From Symsagittifera roscoffensis (taxonomy: Eukaryota > Xenacoelomorpha > Acoela > Convolutidae): 64,000 nt of DNA. A program made the position numbers and the translations under genes. This document shows, piece by piece, positions 42,968 to 54,016 of this stretch. A model generated the notes under the pieces. It was given only the letters and a program-made list of their open reading frames with translations. It ran no database searches and was not told where the DNA came from. How positions within the stretch are numbered: the stretch's first letter is position 1; each line of letters begins with the position of its first letter. The stretch spans positions 580,201 through 644,200 of the forward strand of contig NC_087066.1 of NCBI RefSeq assembly GCF_963678635.1, written 5' to 3'.

Positions 42968-43590
42968 GAGAAAATGGTTAAGTTTTATTTGAGTTCTAAC
43001 GTCCCCGTAGGACTGTTTATCCTGTGTTTTTTCTATCTTTATTTCCCTCCTCTTTGTTCTCCCATGTCGTAGTCATTGATATCATCTATCGCGCCGTGTT
43101 CCTCTTCATTGTTTAGTTGTTCGTTTTCTGGATCTTCTATATTTTTTGAAGCTTTGCTATATATAACATCATTGTCCATCTTTCCGACATTGGCCTCCGC
43201 TGGAGAAGTTAATTGCCTGGATGAATTGTATGCAGGCTTTGTATTCCGGGGGTTTTTCGGAAAATCCCAATTATTGGGTTAAAATTTTCAGGCTTGGTGT
43301 ATCTGGCGTTTTCTCGGGCGGTGAATCGATTTCAAAATGCTTCGTCCCTGCTTTGCTTATGTTCTGTATAGTGTTGATTTGGATAGGGTTTCCTAAAGCT
43401 TTTGCTAGAGTCGCCTGTCAGGCCCTTGTTGACTTCCTTGTTGCTATTCCAGGCGGTGTTATTTTTTGGTTCTGTCGCATCGGTGAGGGTGAGTTATTTT
43501 CCTCCGATGTGGAAGACAGGTCGTCTTCTTTTTGTGGATTAGTTGTCTTTTCGGTCTCCGTTTGGAGACTAATTCCTCTTTAGGTTTGTA
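42968..43590 (-). pseudogene. Pol C-terminal tail remnant, second Ty3 element
   Basis: Minus-strand fragments rich in Lys/Arg/Thr/Asn (for example KEELVSKRRPKRQLIHKKKT at about 43580) without a known domain. They occupy the position of the integrase tail. The plus-strand ORF 43221-43583 is antisense to it. Confidence 0.35.
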
Positions 43591-44203
43591 TGTTAATTGT
43601 TTGAAACATCCATTCAACAACCCCAATAGCTCTATGATCAACTACAGGTGCAAAAAGTAGTTTTATGTTGTTTGACCTACAGAAAATTTGGAATTTTTTC
43701 CCTCGAAAAACTTTAGCTTGTTCACATCTCAATCTACAGGCTACCCCGTTATTAGAAATTTATCGTTGCATGAATTTTATCGCAATATCTGCTGTTGTGT
43801 TTGAAACAACTTTTGCTGTCGGGAACTTTGACCATTTATCGATTGCTACTAGAATGTAAGCATCTCTATTTAGTTCGTCTCGTAGAGGCCCCGCAAAATC
43901 TAACTGTATTTTCTCATTGGGTTCGACTACCGGTTCCATTTGGAATGACGAATTTTTGCCTAGGATGGGTTTTAAATTTTTACCTTACTCCGTGCACTGT
44001 TTGCAGTTTTGTGCCATCTGCACAATTGCGCAATGGATGTGCGGAAACCAGATATGTTGGTTCAGATTCAACATGGCTGCCAATCCCGGGTGTGTAAGAT
44101 GAAGACTCTCCAGTATTGTTTGTCGGAGTTGTGAAGGGATTACGATCCTTTCATCGACTAGGAAGCAGTCTTCTCGAACATGGTGGCGATTTCGTATATT
44201 GAA
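43591..44203 (-). pseudogene. Integrase, second Ty3 element
   Basis: From right to left: the zinc-domain region (CAQMAQNCKQC-type text near 44000-44030), then EKIQLDFAGPLRDELNRDAY, AIDKWSKFPTAKVV (first D), RCEQAKVFRGKKF and AIGVVEWMFQTIN. The second catalytic aspartate of the family (CDQA) is glutamate here (CEQA), and VVER has become VVEW. A stop interrupts FMQR-ISNNGV. The core appears to end abruptly near 43590. Inactive. Confidence 0.8.
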
Positions 44204-45148
44204 TCAGTACTGGCCATATGAAGCTTTGATGGCATCCCAGTCCCGCTTCTTGACGAAGTTTATCAGTGGTCGCAAGTTTCTGTCCTTCTTGGTGGCGGCG
44301 ACGATGAATGGGACTCCTAGCACTCTTTGTAGTTTGCGCCGAAACAAAGGTGTGTCCTCCTCCGTTTCGGTGGCTTTCTCCACAATGGTCACCACGGTGT
44401 CCATTATTTCCGTGTGGCTGGCCTCAAGTTGTAGTGAAGTAGTCATTGTCTGGGGTTCTACGTTGGGTGATGTTTCCTTTTGTAGGCATACAGTAGGATC
44501 CACGCGGCTGACATATTTTTCTTGTTCCTGCTGAATTTGGTGTTACTATTTGTTTGAGTTGATGTGGAGGATTTCTCGATTTCCATCTCGTTTTTCGGCG
44601 TTGTTTGTGTAGCTGTTGTTGCCTGAGTTATCAGTGGCACAGTTGTTTGTGAGCTGCCTCCTTTTGTTTCTGTTTTGGTGTCTTCGGGAATTTTGTAGTT
44701 TTGTCCCTGTGATCAGATTTCTTGCGTCGATCACTTTTGTGGTTGGCGTGTGTTTCGGTGACGATTTGTTTTTCTTCATTTGCCTGTCCTTTGTTGGTGG
44801 TCGTTTGTGCCACCTTGGGTCAGAGAGACTCTCTTCTCGGTCTGAAGTATTCGTCCAATCGATCGAAACTGCACGACCGCGTGCTTCGTTTGTTTTTAAC
44901 TCTTTCGGGATGAAACTGCCTGTGAAGTTTCGCGTATGTTTTCGACTCATGTTTTGAAATTTTATCGTGTTGACCGATCGCTCGTTGTGTTGAGAATTTT
45001 TGAGTGTGAGAGTGTTGACTGATTCTTAGCTGAAGAAAATTTTGACTGATTTTGAACAAAGTTTGAATTAGACTGAATTTTGTTTTTGGGTGGCATTTAA
45101 CCGTTGGTGGAATGTTTGTAATGTTTAGTTGTTAATTGAGCGTTTGTT
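44204..45148 (-). pseudogene. RNase H-integrase spacer, second Ty3 element
   Basis: Pieces at 44546-44950 (SRKHTRNFTGSFIPKELKTN, basic, WHKRPPTK, then Asn/Thr-rich) and 44204-44503 (DTPLFRRKLQRVLGVPFIVA, DRNLRPLINFVKKRDWDAIK). Blocks FIP.ELK, W.H.KR and DTPLFR..LQ.VLG are shared with the first Ty3 element, so the spacer predates the split of the two. No enzymatic motif seen. Confidence 0.65.
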
Positions 45149-45830
45149 CTAGCAGTTATTAGCCCTTTTTTCCGTGCGTTTTTTGATCAGGTCATATGGT
45201 GCTTTGTTGTGATTGGCCAATGGATTTAGGATGACATTGTCAATCATTTCAAGGCTGTTTATGAATGTGGTATTTGCCGCAACTACAAATTCCTCATCAT
45301 ACTCGCTGGGGGGTAAGGGATTTCGTGACATATAGTCTAATAATCCCATTTTACTCCCTGCGAGATGTTTGATATCAAAGTGAAATGGTATTAATCTATC
45401 AATCCAGCGGGTGAGACGGCTTTGACTTTTCTTTGATCGTTCGCTGGCGTTTAATGCGCTAATTAGTGATTGATGATCAGTGATGACGGTAAAATGTTTG
45501 CTGTATAAGTAGTATTTAAAGTGTTTTATTGCCCACACAACTCCTAATAATTCTAACTCATTTACTGAATATTTCTCCTCAAGGGAATTTAAGAAGCGTG
45601 ACGCATATGCTATAGCTACCCAACCTTCTGCTGAATGTTGCTCTAACGCTGCACCTAACCCTGTGTTAGATGCGTCACAGACGATGCGAGTTTCTAGATA
45701 CTGATCAAAGTGTTTGTTTTGTGTGGTTTTTGCCACGAGTTGTATAATGTTTTTAAAAGCTGAGTTGTGTTCAGGTAACCAATTAATAGGTCTGTTCTTT
45801 TCAGCGTTTCTTAGTAATAGTCTACTGTTT
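45149..45830 (-). pseudogene. RNase H, second Ty3 element
   Basis: A continuous frame 45149-45736 reads TRIVCDASNTGLGAALEQHS, AYASRFLNSLEEKYSVNELELLGVVW, KHFTVITDHQSLISALN, RLTRWIDRLIPFHFDIKHL and GLLDYMSRNPLPPSEYDEEF. The D (CDAS), E (NELE) and second D (TDH) of the RNase H site are all present. Frameshift and stop separate it from RT. Confidence 0.9.
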
Positions 45831-46654
45831 ATGCTAAATTTGGTATATATCTTGTAAGGTGATGAATGGACCCCTAGAAGATTTTGAGTTGGTTAAATCT
45901 TTTGGGAGGCAATAATTTTTCAATTGCTTCGGTTTTCTTTATGAGTGGTTTAGTTCCCTCGCTATTGATGGTATAGCCCAACCACTCAACTTATTGGCAT
46001 GCGAACTTACACTTGTCCAATAAAATTGCAAGATTCTCCTCGTCTAGTTTTGTCAGCACCGTCTGGAATTTTTGTCGGTGAGACTCAAGTGTTCCTTTTG
46101 TTATGATTAGAATATCATCAAGGTATGCATATGTATTGCTGCAATTTGTGAGTGTCAGATCCACTGCTTTTTGGAACTCTGCCGGCATATCAGTAAGACC
46201 GTAAAATCTTGTTTGGAATTGATATATGTCCGGTGGCACTTCCCCCAATTAGGCTGAAGTTGCAGTGTTCTCGTGTTGTTTTATCCAACGGGATTTGTGA
46301 ATATGCGTATCGCAGATCAAGTGTTGTGAATAGTGTTTGGTTCGATTTGTCGTACTTCACTACTTGTGCAATATTGTCCAGCAGGAGATTTATGTTTGGC
46401 ATCTGATATTTCTTTTTGTGTAAATATTTGTTTATTTTCTTCGAATCCAGTGCTAGTTTAACCGTCTGGTCCTTTTTGACAATGATAACTACTGGACTGA
46501 TAAATTGTTTGTCTGAGCACTTATCGAGTTTAATAATATGTTTTTGATCGATCAACTTGTTTAGTTCAGCTTCAACTCTTTCTTGTAAATGTATGGGTAT
46601 GCGTCTGCCCTTTTGATGTATTGGTTCAAAGTCCATATTGAATTGGGTTTTCAT
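45831..46654 (-). pseudogene. Reverse transcriptase, second Ty3 element
   Basis: 46190-46654 holds fingers and palm: RRIPIHLQERVEAELNKLID, KCSDKQFISPVVIIVKKDQT, KLALDSKKINKYL, TLFTTLDLRYAYSQIPLDKT with the first catalytic D, and FSLIGGSATG. After a one-base shift, 45991-46248 has FQTRFYGLTDMPAEFQKAVD and AYLDDILIITKG with YLDD. The RT core is intact apart from that shift and later breaks. Confidence 0.9.
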
Positions 46655-47185
46655 TACATGATGTTTTGATTTTCCGATACGTACGCATAGTTGTTGAAAA
46701 TTATCTTAAACCATTGTTTAACCTCATGGTTCGATTCGTCCACTTGTTGTACGTTGAGTACCTTTTGAGTTGGTTTGTCCTGAATTAGCTTGATGCCAAT
46801 GCGTGGTAGTAAGTTCCGTCCTAATATTTTGGCTTTTTGGTTGTCCACTATAATGAACGAAGCTGGTTGAATTTTCCATCCCCAGACTCAATCGTTAATA
46901 TCAGTCTTCCTTTAGGTTGAATATATTAGCCATTATAACACGCTAAATTTCTAGCTGTATCCTCCGGGGGAATATTTTTGAATTTTGCCGATGTACTGTT
47001 TTGTTGCAAACTTTGTGCCGTCTTTTCGTTGAGAAAAGACATAGGGCTACCTGAGTCAGCAATTGCGAATAATTATGTTGTATTTGTTTTCAATTTTACA
47101 ATGTGTCCATTTAAATCGTCTTCTGATATTGTTTTGGTGTCCTTAATCTCAAATGATTCTGAAAATGCCATTACCGAGAAATCAT
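46655..47185 (-). pseudogene. Aspartic protease region, second Ty3 element
   Basis: Reading leftward: SEDDLNGHIVKLKTN, FAIADSGSPMSFLNEKTAQS (active-site D-S-G intact), IPPEDTARNLACYNG, then a stop-rich stretch, and the RT run-in QPTQKVLNVQQVDESNHEVKQW (46654-46848). The same order is found at 24.9-25.3 kb in the first Ty3 element. Confidence 0.8.
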
Positions 47186-47967
47186 CTATTTGGTAATCTT
47201 CCCAACCATTGTTTGTTGTGAACTCGGAGTAAGCCACCGGGTCGGTATCCGTCCCCGTGCTCTCTGTTGCTTTTTCTTCTTGTTGTTCCTCATCGATGCT
47301 GCCGAGATAATTGACGTTTGTGGAACGACAAACTTTCGCAAAATGTCCACATTTTGCATTTTTAGAACAAATTTTGTCTTTTGCTGGACAAGATTGTAGA
47401 TGTTTTGGACCATATTGGTTTCCACATTTGAAACATTGTTTTGAATTATTGTTCCGTTGTTGCTGTTGATATTGTTGACCCCTTGTGATTTGTGATCCAC
47501 GTGGATATTGACGACCGCGAAAATTTCCCCAGCCTCGTTGATTATTTTAGTTAAGTTATATTGTTGATTTAGTCTGCCACGTGTATTGACATAACGTATT
47601 GGTTCTTGTTTTGGGGGCGTAACTGTTTGCCCTGCAATTGGATTTACTTTCATTGTGCGGCTGTGTTCAGTTCCTTTTTCGCGTCGAATCGCGTATTTAT
47701 AGGCCTCCTGCGGCGTATGCGCTTGGGCTAATAATTCCATTGCAATTTTCTCATTGTTCATGTGGTCGGTAAACAAGTCCCTTACCCACTCACTTTCTCG
47801 GTCGCCACAATCAGCCCGCGAAGCTAGTTCTACTAGATTCGCGTGGAACTGTTCTAAACTCTCCGATTTCTTGTGTTTACGACAAATGAAGTTATATCTT
47901 TCAAACGCTATTATCCGTGTCATGACGAATATATGTTCCAAAATTGTCAAGAATTCTTGTGTAGACG
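47186..47967 (-). pseudogene. Gag C-terminal half and nucleocapsid, second Ty3 element
   Basis: Begins at the LTR junction with ASTQEFLTILEHIFVMTRI, in register with residue about 175 of the other gag (TTRELITTLEDIFLTTR). Then KKSESLEQFHANLVELASRA, a capsid-like helical part ending AYKYAIRREKGTEH, and two zinc-knuckle-like motifs: CFKCGNQYGPKHLQSC and CSKNAKCGHFAKVC. The apparent upstream codons of this frame come from the LTR and are not gag. Confidence 0.8.
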
Positions 47968-48089
47968 CCGTTCTCGTATCAAAGTTAATCGACCAGTACA
48001 TATAAATGTTATATAATATCAAAACATAAATGGTATATAAATACATAATAAATTTTGTATGGAGTTTTGTCTATCCATGCCGGATGACA
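47968..48089 (-). repeat. Second Ty3 element, 5' LTR, truncated
   Basis: 122 bp matching 42834-42955; the minus-strand 5' end TGTCATCCGGCATGG at 48089 is intact, the 3' end is lost in the deletion that also removed PBS and gag start. Confidence 0.85.
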
Positions 48090-51000
48090 TCATCAAACGG
48101 TTTTTCTCATAACAAAAAAGTTTTGGAATTACACAGCTTCATTTTTCGTTTGTGTTTAGTTGCATTTGTTTGGCTTCTAAAATTGTCGACTAGTAAATAG
48201 GAAAACTTTTGTACTGTTAAATTTTACTTTTTCTGCAATTCGAATCAAAAACATAAAAATTCAGTTTTGGTTCAATTTTGCCGCATTTCGGCAAATAATT
48301 TTGTGCCTAATTGTATCACTTAAAGTTATATTTACACACGTGTCATAAAAATAATAGAAAATTTTATACGTAATTTTTTTTTTCAAATTGTAAATTAAAC
48401 AAATGAGCCCAAAATTCTTTTGAAACTTATATTTCGACACAAATAAAGATGCAAAAAACAATTAGTACATTGTGAGAGAAACCTAAATTGATTATGCAAC
48501 AATTTTACAAAAAAAAACAATTCAGTTACGCCGATGATTTTTTGAAATACTGATTTCGAAGTTGTCCTTTATGGCATTTTTTTCTACCAAGCGCCGACAT
48601 GACAAAAAAAATTTATTGGGACCCTTGAAGCACGTGGTTTGTTTGAAAATAGCGAGCAAACAATAGGCAGACTGAATTTTTTTAATTGAGTGCAGAGTGA
48701 AAAATATTTAGAACTCGGAATTTCAAAAGTCACGAATTATAATAACATAGGTCAAATGTTGCGCTTTTTACTGAAGTGACTGCTGAGAAAGTGAAAACCA
48801 GGAGTGCGCATGAGTGCTTTTGAAATGGTACTTGGGTACGAGGGGTCCTTTGTGAAGCAACTAACAGCAACAGAAAAAAGCAACTAACAAAAAGCAATCA
48901 TAAGTACTTAGGTGCAGAAGAGACTCAAAGTTTTTTTAAATGCCAGTATTTGAAATTGCACTCTTTAAAACCATCAAGGAAAAACAAACTACACAATGGA
49001 TAATGGAGGCATAGAGAGGAGTACATAAAACAACCAAGAAAGCATCCCGGGTTGACCAAAAATGCTAACCATACAATTTCCATATATGGAAGAATGCTAA
49101 TCATGCATTTTTTAGCAGTTCCATAATTACAAAAAGTTGCATGAGAAGTATATGATAAGTAATTTTTCATGAATGGAAAGTGTATGACTAGCAGTTTCCC
49201 ATAAATCAAAAAAAAATTCAAATCAATTTTTTCAAAACTTATGCGGTGTGTTGGTAACCGATCACAAGTGACAAAAACCATTGGTTCACTCAAAATTTAG
49301 GTAACTAAAGGTTTGACTCTCTAGCATTTACAATGTATCGGAAAAGATCTGAATCGTCTCAGAGTCGTCTTACACAACTGATATACTGGAAGAATCAAAC
49401 TTATAAATTTTGGCAAAATGAGCAATACAAAACTTTAAATTTTTCAATACTCAGACATTGATCAAGGCAAAAGTAAACATACCATAGAAACGAAAAGGGA
49501 AATTTGAGCATTTTTGAGAAAAAAAATCTTGAACCGATTTTTATGTCCAAACAAGGAAATAGTTGATTTGCAATTTCAGACTAAAGAGGTCAATACAGGA
49601 TAGTGTTGGGTGATAAAAATCTGAAAAAAATTTCAACAACTACAATAGCTTGCCTGACAAATTATCCGTACCGCAACTCATTTAGTGCGAGACTGCGTTT
49701 TATCTCACAGCCGCACTGGAGGCCTCAGCTTCCAGTGCGGCTGTATACCGACTGGATTTTGAGCTTGAGTTCAGCATTTTCTTTGTTTTATTTTATTGAA
49801 GCATTATTGGACTTTTCAGATTCAGTGCCTCTCGTTCAAAGGAACAATTCAGACTTAAGGATGCCGGCTATTTCATCTTTCTGACTCTTTACTTTGGTCT
49901 CATATGCTCAAAGTTTTTCAAATTCAGCCTCAAGTATAAAACTACCATTGATCGCTGATAGTTTGTGCAGCCAAAGTTCTTATTAAGGTACGTTTTGTTG
50001 GGGTCGTCAATTTTTCTAGCCAACAGAAATTGTTCCTGAAATCTTTGTAAAAATTACTTTTTGTCCCTGCACTCGAACAACTTACTTGTCTCATTTGCAT
50101 ATTTCTTCCTTGCTTTCACCGACTATTTTTTGTTCAACGAATTTTTTTATAATTTGAATGCAAAGCTCAAAGAAATCGGTGTATGACATAAGCCGTCAGC
50201 AACTATGACTCTTAAAATTGTCATCTTCACGATAATTTTTCTTCAAGTTGAACTTAAGGGGAAATTGTTTTCACTTCAAGAAAGCCGATAAACCGACTAC
50301 TCAAAAACTAGCTAGCTTAGAGGCATTGAAGGGCGGAAAAGCTGACTACCTATTGCTTCTGCCTTAAGCCTTATTAAGCCATACACTTTACTAAGCTTAA
50401 GGGGTAAACGTTTCAGTTTCTTACAGATTGTGAGAGCACTAAGATCAGCACTCTGACGTCTTAGCAAACTGAGAGTTTTAACTCCAGACAGAGGGACTGG
50501 TCAAGCTCCGTAAGCTTCTCAATAAGCACCTGGCCTTTAGCCTTACGATTAGAAACGAGAAATAAAGCCTTTGACCACGTTAAAAACAAAAATACCGGTT
50601 ACAATTAACTCCTTTTCTACATTCTCAAAACTTTGATTAAGATCATCCATACTGTTATGCTCTCTATTTGATGGCATCGTGCAAATATCACGGTCGTTAC
50701 GTGACGATAGAAAGTGATGTAGATAGAATTGAATTCGAGGTGTATTGAACTAGCTTCGGGAATGAACACAAAGGCCACAAAACAAAATTTAGATGGTTTT
50801 TTCAATGCGTTTGAAAAATACAAAGGTAGATTGAATTCAAACACACGCACGGAAACAAAACGGAGGCTGAAATTATTTATAAAAGAAGCAATCTTTCTGA
50901 GTTTACTCTACCACGCCACTTAACCCGCTTTTGATATCAAACAACAGTTTTATTAAACTCTGTGGGAAGTTTTGGAAACTATCGAGTTTTTTTCATACCG

Positions 51001-51368
51001 GTTCTGGGTATTTGGTTAGTAGGTACGATTTATACACAAGTTCAGAAACATTTTGTCTACTTTCCGAAACCGTTGTCTATTTTCCGTTTACAATATTTTG
51101 CAACCCCTGATTTTTTATCAAAAATTTTTGGCATCGAATAAATGTTTGGAAGAAGTTCACGAACTGCAATTGAATTGAAATGACCCAAAAAAGTCGAGTA
51201 TCAAGAAAAATTAACAACTTCGGTTTGATCAAACAGACAAAAGTTTTCAGTATTGGGGGAAATTAGAGCTAAAAGCTTGCTATCAGTAGAAAACAGTATA
51301 AAACATCGTTATCAAATTTATAGCATCAAGTTTTTAGAAGTTTTGGAACGGTATTACAAATTTTCAGG
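48090..51368. other. AT-rich intergenic or intronic DNA, no gene
   Basis: No recognisable protein. 49047-49089 shares GGGTTGACCAAAA...CATACAATT with 17473-17515, a dispersed repeat, and is followed by imperfect internal repeats around TGCTAATCATGC and TTCCATAA. A GC-rich hairpin lies at 49708-49743. The 93-codon plus ORF at 49603-49884 overlaps that hairpin and is unrecognised. Confidence 0.35.
49708..49743. repeat. Perfect 13-bp hairpin, GC-rich
   Basis: CAGCCGCACTGGA and TCCAGTGCGGCTG are exact reverse complements around a 10-nt loop. The stem is about 70 percent GC in an AT-rich background. Confidence 0.85.
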
Positions 51369-51379
51369 TTGAGCAATCA

Positions 51380-51624
51380 CCGAGATTCTGAATTTTATGT
51401 CGGGAAAAACACATCTGAACATAGTTTCGAAACACTGCGACAATGTTCCAAAGCACCTCTAAAAACTGCGCCTTTGCGCCAAAAAAACATCTTTGAACAC
51501 TGCGTCTGTGTCCGTAAAACTATCGGTGATTACCGCGTTCAAGTTCCAAAAATCACATTTGAACATTGCATTTGTCTACACACCGCGTTTGTGTCCGGAA
51601 AATCCCCTCTGAACACTGCGTCTG
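51380..51624 (+). repeat. Minisatellite, left part
   Basis: Repeated motif of roughly 30-40 bp containing GAACACTGCGTCTGTGTCCG and variants (AACACTGCGACAATG, AACATTGCATTTGTC, CACCGCGTTTGTGTCC). Continues on the other side of the MITE at 52000-52232. Confidence 0.65.
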
Positions 51625-52000
51625 TGTTTCAACCCCCTGCCGACCAAAAGGGTCACCCCTTTAGTACTTTTTAAGAAATTCATTTTTGGCCGACCGACTC
51701 TAATATTTTTCTGAAGGCGCCTTTGGCGCCAATATATATAACTTTGAAGGGAAGCGTGCACCAAAAAAACGCAATTTTTTTGTCAAATTTTTTCAAAAAG
51801 TGCCCAAAAATGGCTTTTTTGACCTGTTTTTTTTTCAAAAATTTGCCTGCGGCGCAGAAAGTTTCTTCCAAACACCGTCATTTTACTGCTTTAGGAGACC
51901 TCCGAAAATCAGTTTGGTCGATTTAAAAAAAGTAGTCAAAATTTTCAAAAACTTGTTGAAAATCCCCCTCCCCTGTCGAGAAAATCCTAGATCCGCCCAC
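51625..52000 (-). mobile_element. Copy A of the CAGGGGCG MITE
   Basis: Reverse complement of 53581-53960 over about 370 bp: CCGACCAAAAGGGTCACCCC, AAGGCGCCTTTGGCGCCAAT, AAAAAGTGCCCAAAAATGGC, GCGGCGCAGAAA, and finally GAGAAAATCCTAGATCCGCC. The terminal CCCCTG is decayed and the other end is missing, so no target-site duplication is recognisable. Confidence 0.8.
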
Positions 52001-52232
52001 TGGAACTTTGTCTCTGTGTCAAATAAAAACAATTCTGGGCCCTGCTTTTGAAAAACAGCTCTAGAATTGTCTCGGTGTCGGGAAGAACAGCCATGGACCC
52101 TGCCTCTCTGTCAAGGAAAAGAGCTCTGGGCACTGTCTTGGTGTCGCGAAAAACAGCTCTATACACTATCTCTGTGTCGAAAAAAAAACAGCTCTGGATG
52201 CTGTCTCGGTGTCAAGGAAGTCAGCTTTAAGT
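52001..52232 (+). repeat. Minisatellite, right part
   Basis: About six copies of a roughly 32-36-bp unit with consensus GAAAAACAGCTCTGG.CACTG followed by TCTCGGTGTCG. Related to the motif left of the MITE. Confidence 0.75.
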
Positions 52233-53572
52233 GCCTTGTGTTCACTATCGTATCCATTGTGGGCACCAAAAAAGCTCACTCTAATCTCCAAATTGTAGAA
52301 AAAAAACAAAGAAAGGATAATAAAGAACAAGTCTTTGGTAAACAATTTTCCAAAACGGGAAGTTCAGACATTTGTCATCTATCATAACATCAACAATTTA
52401 TTTCTCAGGACTGAAAGGAAGCTCTCAAAACACTGGTATTTATCCTTGATGCAATGTGTTCTTTTTAAAGGTCAGTCTTAAGTCTGAACCAAGTTAGAGA
52501 GGAAAAAAGAAAAAAAAACGGGCAAATGGTGATGTAGCTCCTGCGGTTTTTACATTTATAAAGGTCGGAGAATGGGGGGATTCGAGCCCGGGTGACGAAA
52601 AAGATAGACACTTGTTGAGGCCAGTCACATTCTGATTTAATTTACTTTACTTGAGCGTGAACAGTTGAACTTTTTCGTACGCAAAATTGCATATTTTTTT
52701 ATTTTACGTATCGTGTGAGCGGAAATTTTATCTGTTTTTTTTTTCGAAATTTAATCTGCTTTTTTGAAATTTTATCTTTTTAACAAAACCAAATACAGTA
52801 AAGGACAGGTAAAACATTGATAGCATCCTCTAAAGAACAGTCTTGTTGCTTCAAAATTGATAAAATTTGAAAAGCAAAGTATCTGTTTCGGAAAAAAAAT
52901 ATAAAAAAAACATAAGCGATCTTCAAATGAGAACCCATTCAATGTAAATTAAAAACACTTAAAAGGAAAAAAATCTTTTTGCGAGAACGCCGTGGAGAGT
53001 TGCAGCCGCTTTTCGTGCTTTTTTATTCTATACTGATTCTCTAATTCAAAATTTTAATCTTTTCTTTTGCAATTTTGATTTTTTTATACTCTCACAATTT
53101 TTCCTAAAGAAATAGTTTCCAAAAGCCGCCTCAATTTAGGCGAATTGGTTCTAATTGGGAGTTATCTGCCGACAATTGGGCCATCATAGCCCCGTTTTGT
53201 AAAGTTGGCTCAAAATAACGCTGTTACATGCCGTTATAGGTTTGAAGGTTATTGTGGCGCATTATTAAAACTGGTATTATTTTTTATCTTTGTGTCGGAT
53301 CAAAAGGATTTTTTTTGGCCTGAGAACTATCAAAAAAATTATCGAACAAGCAATTTTACTTCGACTGAATTTCTTTTTCGAGCTTCACCGATATTGAAAT
53401 TAACAAACACTAAACAATAAACAAAGCGGCGCCGAGGATAAATAAGGAAAAAAATGCCCCAAAAACTTTTTAGAAAGTTTTAGGACTGTTAGGAATATTT
53501 TTTTCTTTGCATGAGGAAGCGTTACACAAACACTGTCGTGATTTTTAATGCGAGACAATTTCTCAAACTGTG
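52233..53572. other. AT-rich DNA, no gene; SINE-like motif at about 52530-52600
   Basis: GTAGCTCCTGCGG (A-box-like) near 52534 and GGATTCGAGCCCGGG (B-box-like) near 52577 are spaced as in a tRNA, but the arms do not pair into a cloverleaf. It could be a tRNA-derived SINE head. The rest is A/T-rich with no ORF worth naming. Confidence 0.3.
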
Positions 53573-53580
53573 TAATTGAC

Positions 53581-54008
53581 CAGGGGCGGATCTAGGATTT
53601 TCTCGAGGGAGGGGCTGATTTTCAAAAAACTTTCAATAATTTTGACAACTTTTTTATTAGGTCGACCGAATTGTTTTTCCGAGCTCTCCCAAAGCAGTAA
53701 AAATACCCTGTTTTGGCCAAATTTTCTGCGCCGCAAGCAATTTTTTGAAAAAAAACAGGTCAAAAAAGCCGTTTTTGGGCACTTTTTGGAAATTTTTGAC
53801 AAAAAAACGCGTTTTTTGGCGCGCGCTCCCCCTCAAAATTAGTATATATTGGCGCCAAAGGCGCCTTTAGAAAAATTTTAGGGTCGGTCGACCACAAATG
53901 GATTTCTTAAAAAGTACCAAAGGGGGGACCCTTTGGGTTGGCAGGGGTTCGAATCCCTGAGAGGGGGCGTCCGACAAACAAACCCCCCCCCCCCTAAATA
54001 CGCCCCTG
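53581..54008. mobile_element. Full-length hAT-like MITE, 428 bp, with 8-bp TSDs
   Basis: Left end CAGGGGCGGATCTAGG, right end (inverted) CAGGGGCGTATTTAGG: eight perfect terminal bases plus TAGG. Flanked by TAATTGAC at 53573-53580 and again at 54009-54016, a perfect 8-bp target-site duplication, the size made by hAT-superfamily transposases. No transposase is encoded; short chance ORFs only. Near the right end GGGGTTCGAATCCCTG includes a B-box-like GGTTCGAATCC. An internal palindrome TTGGCGCCAAAGGCGCC is present. An inverted relative lies at 51625-52000 and a fragment at 18908-19084. Confidence 0.9.
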
Positions 54009-54016
54009 TAATTGAC

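Larger units (their letters stand above)
42834..48089 (-). mobile_element. Second Ty3/gypsy retrotransposon, 5' deleted and defective
   Basis: Same gene order and spacer as the element at 19922-26757, and its LTR starts with the same ten bases, but it is clearly diverged and so a sister family. The 5' LTR is joined directly to the middle of gag, so the LTR 3' end, PBS and gag N-terminus (about 170 codons) are gone. Frameshifts occur throughout pol. The few LTR differences suggest a younger insertion than the first Ty3. Confidence 0.9.

Noticed and set aside
52530-52600. tRNA gene
   Set aside because: A- and B-box-like motifs are present but the acceptor stem and T arm do not pair, so at most a SINE head.
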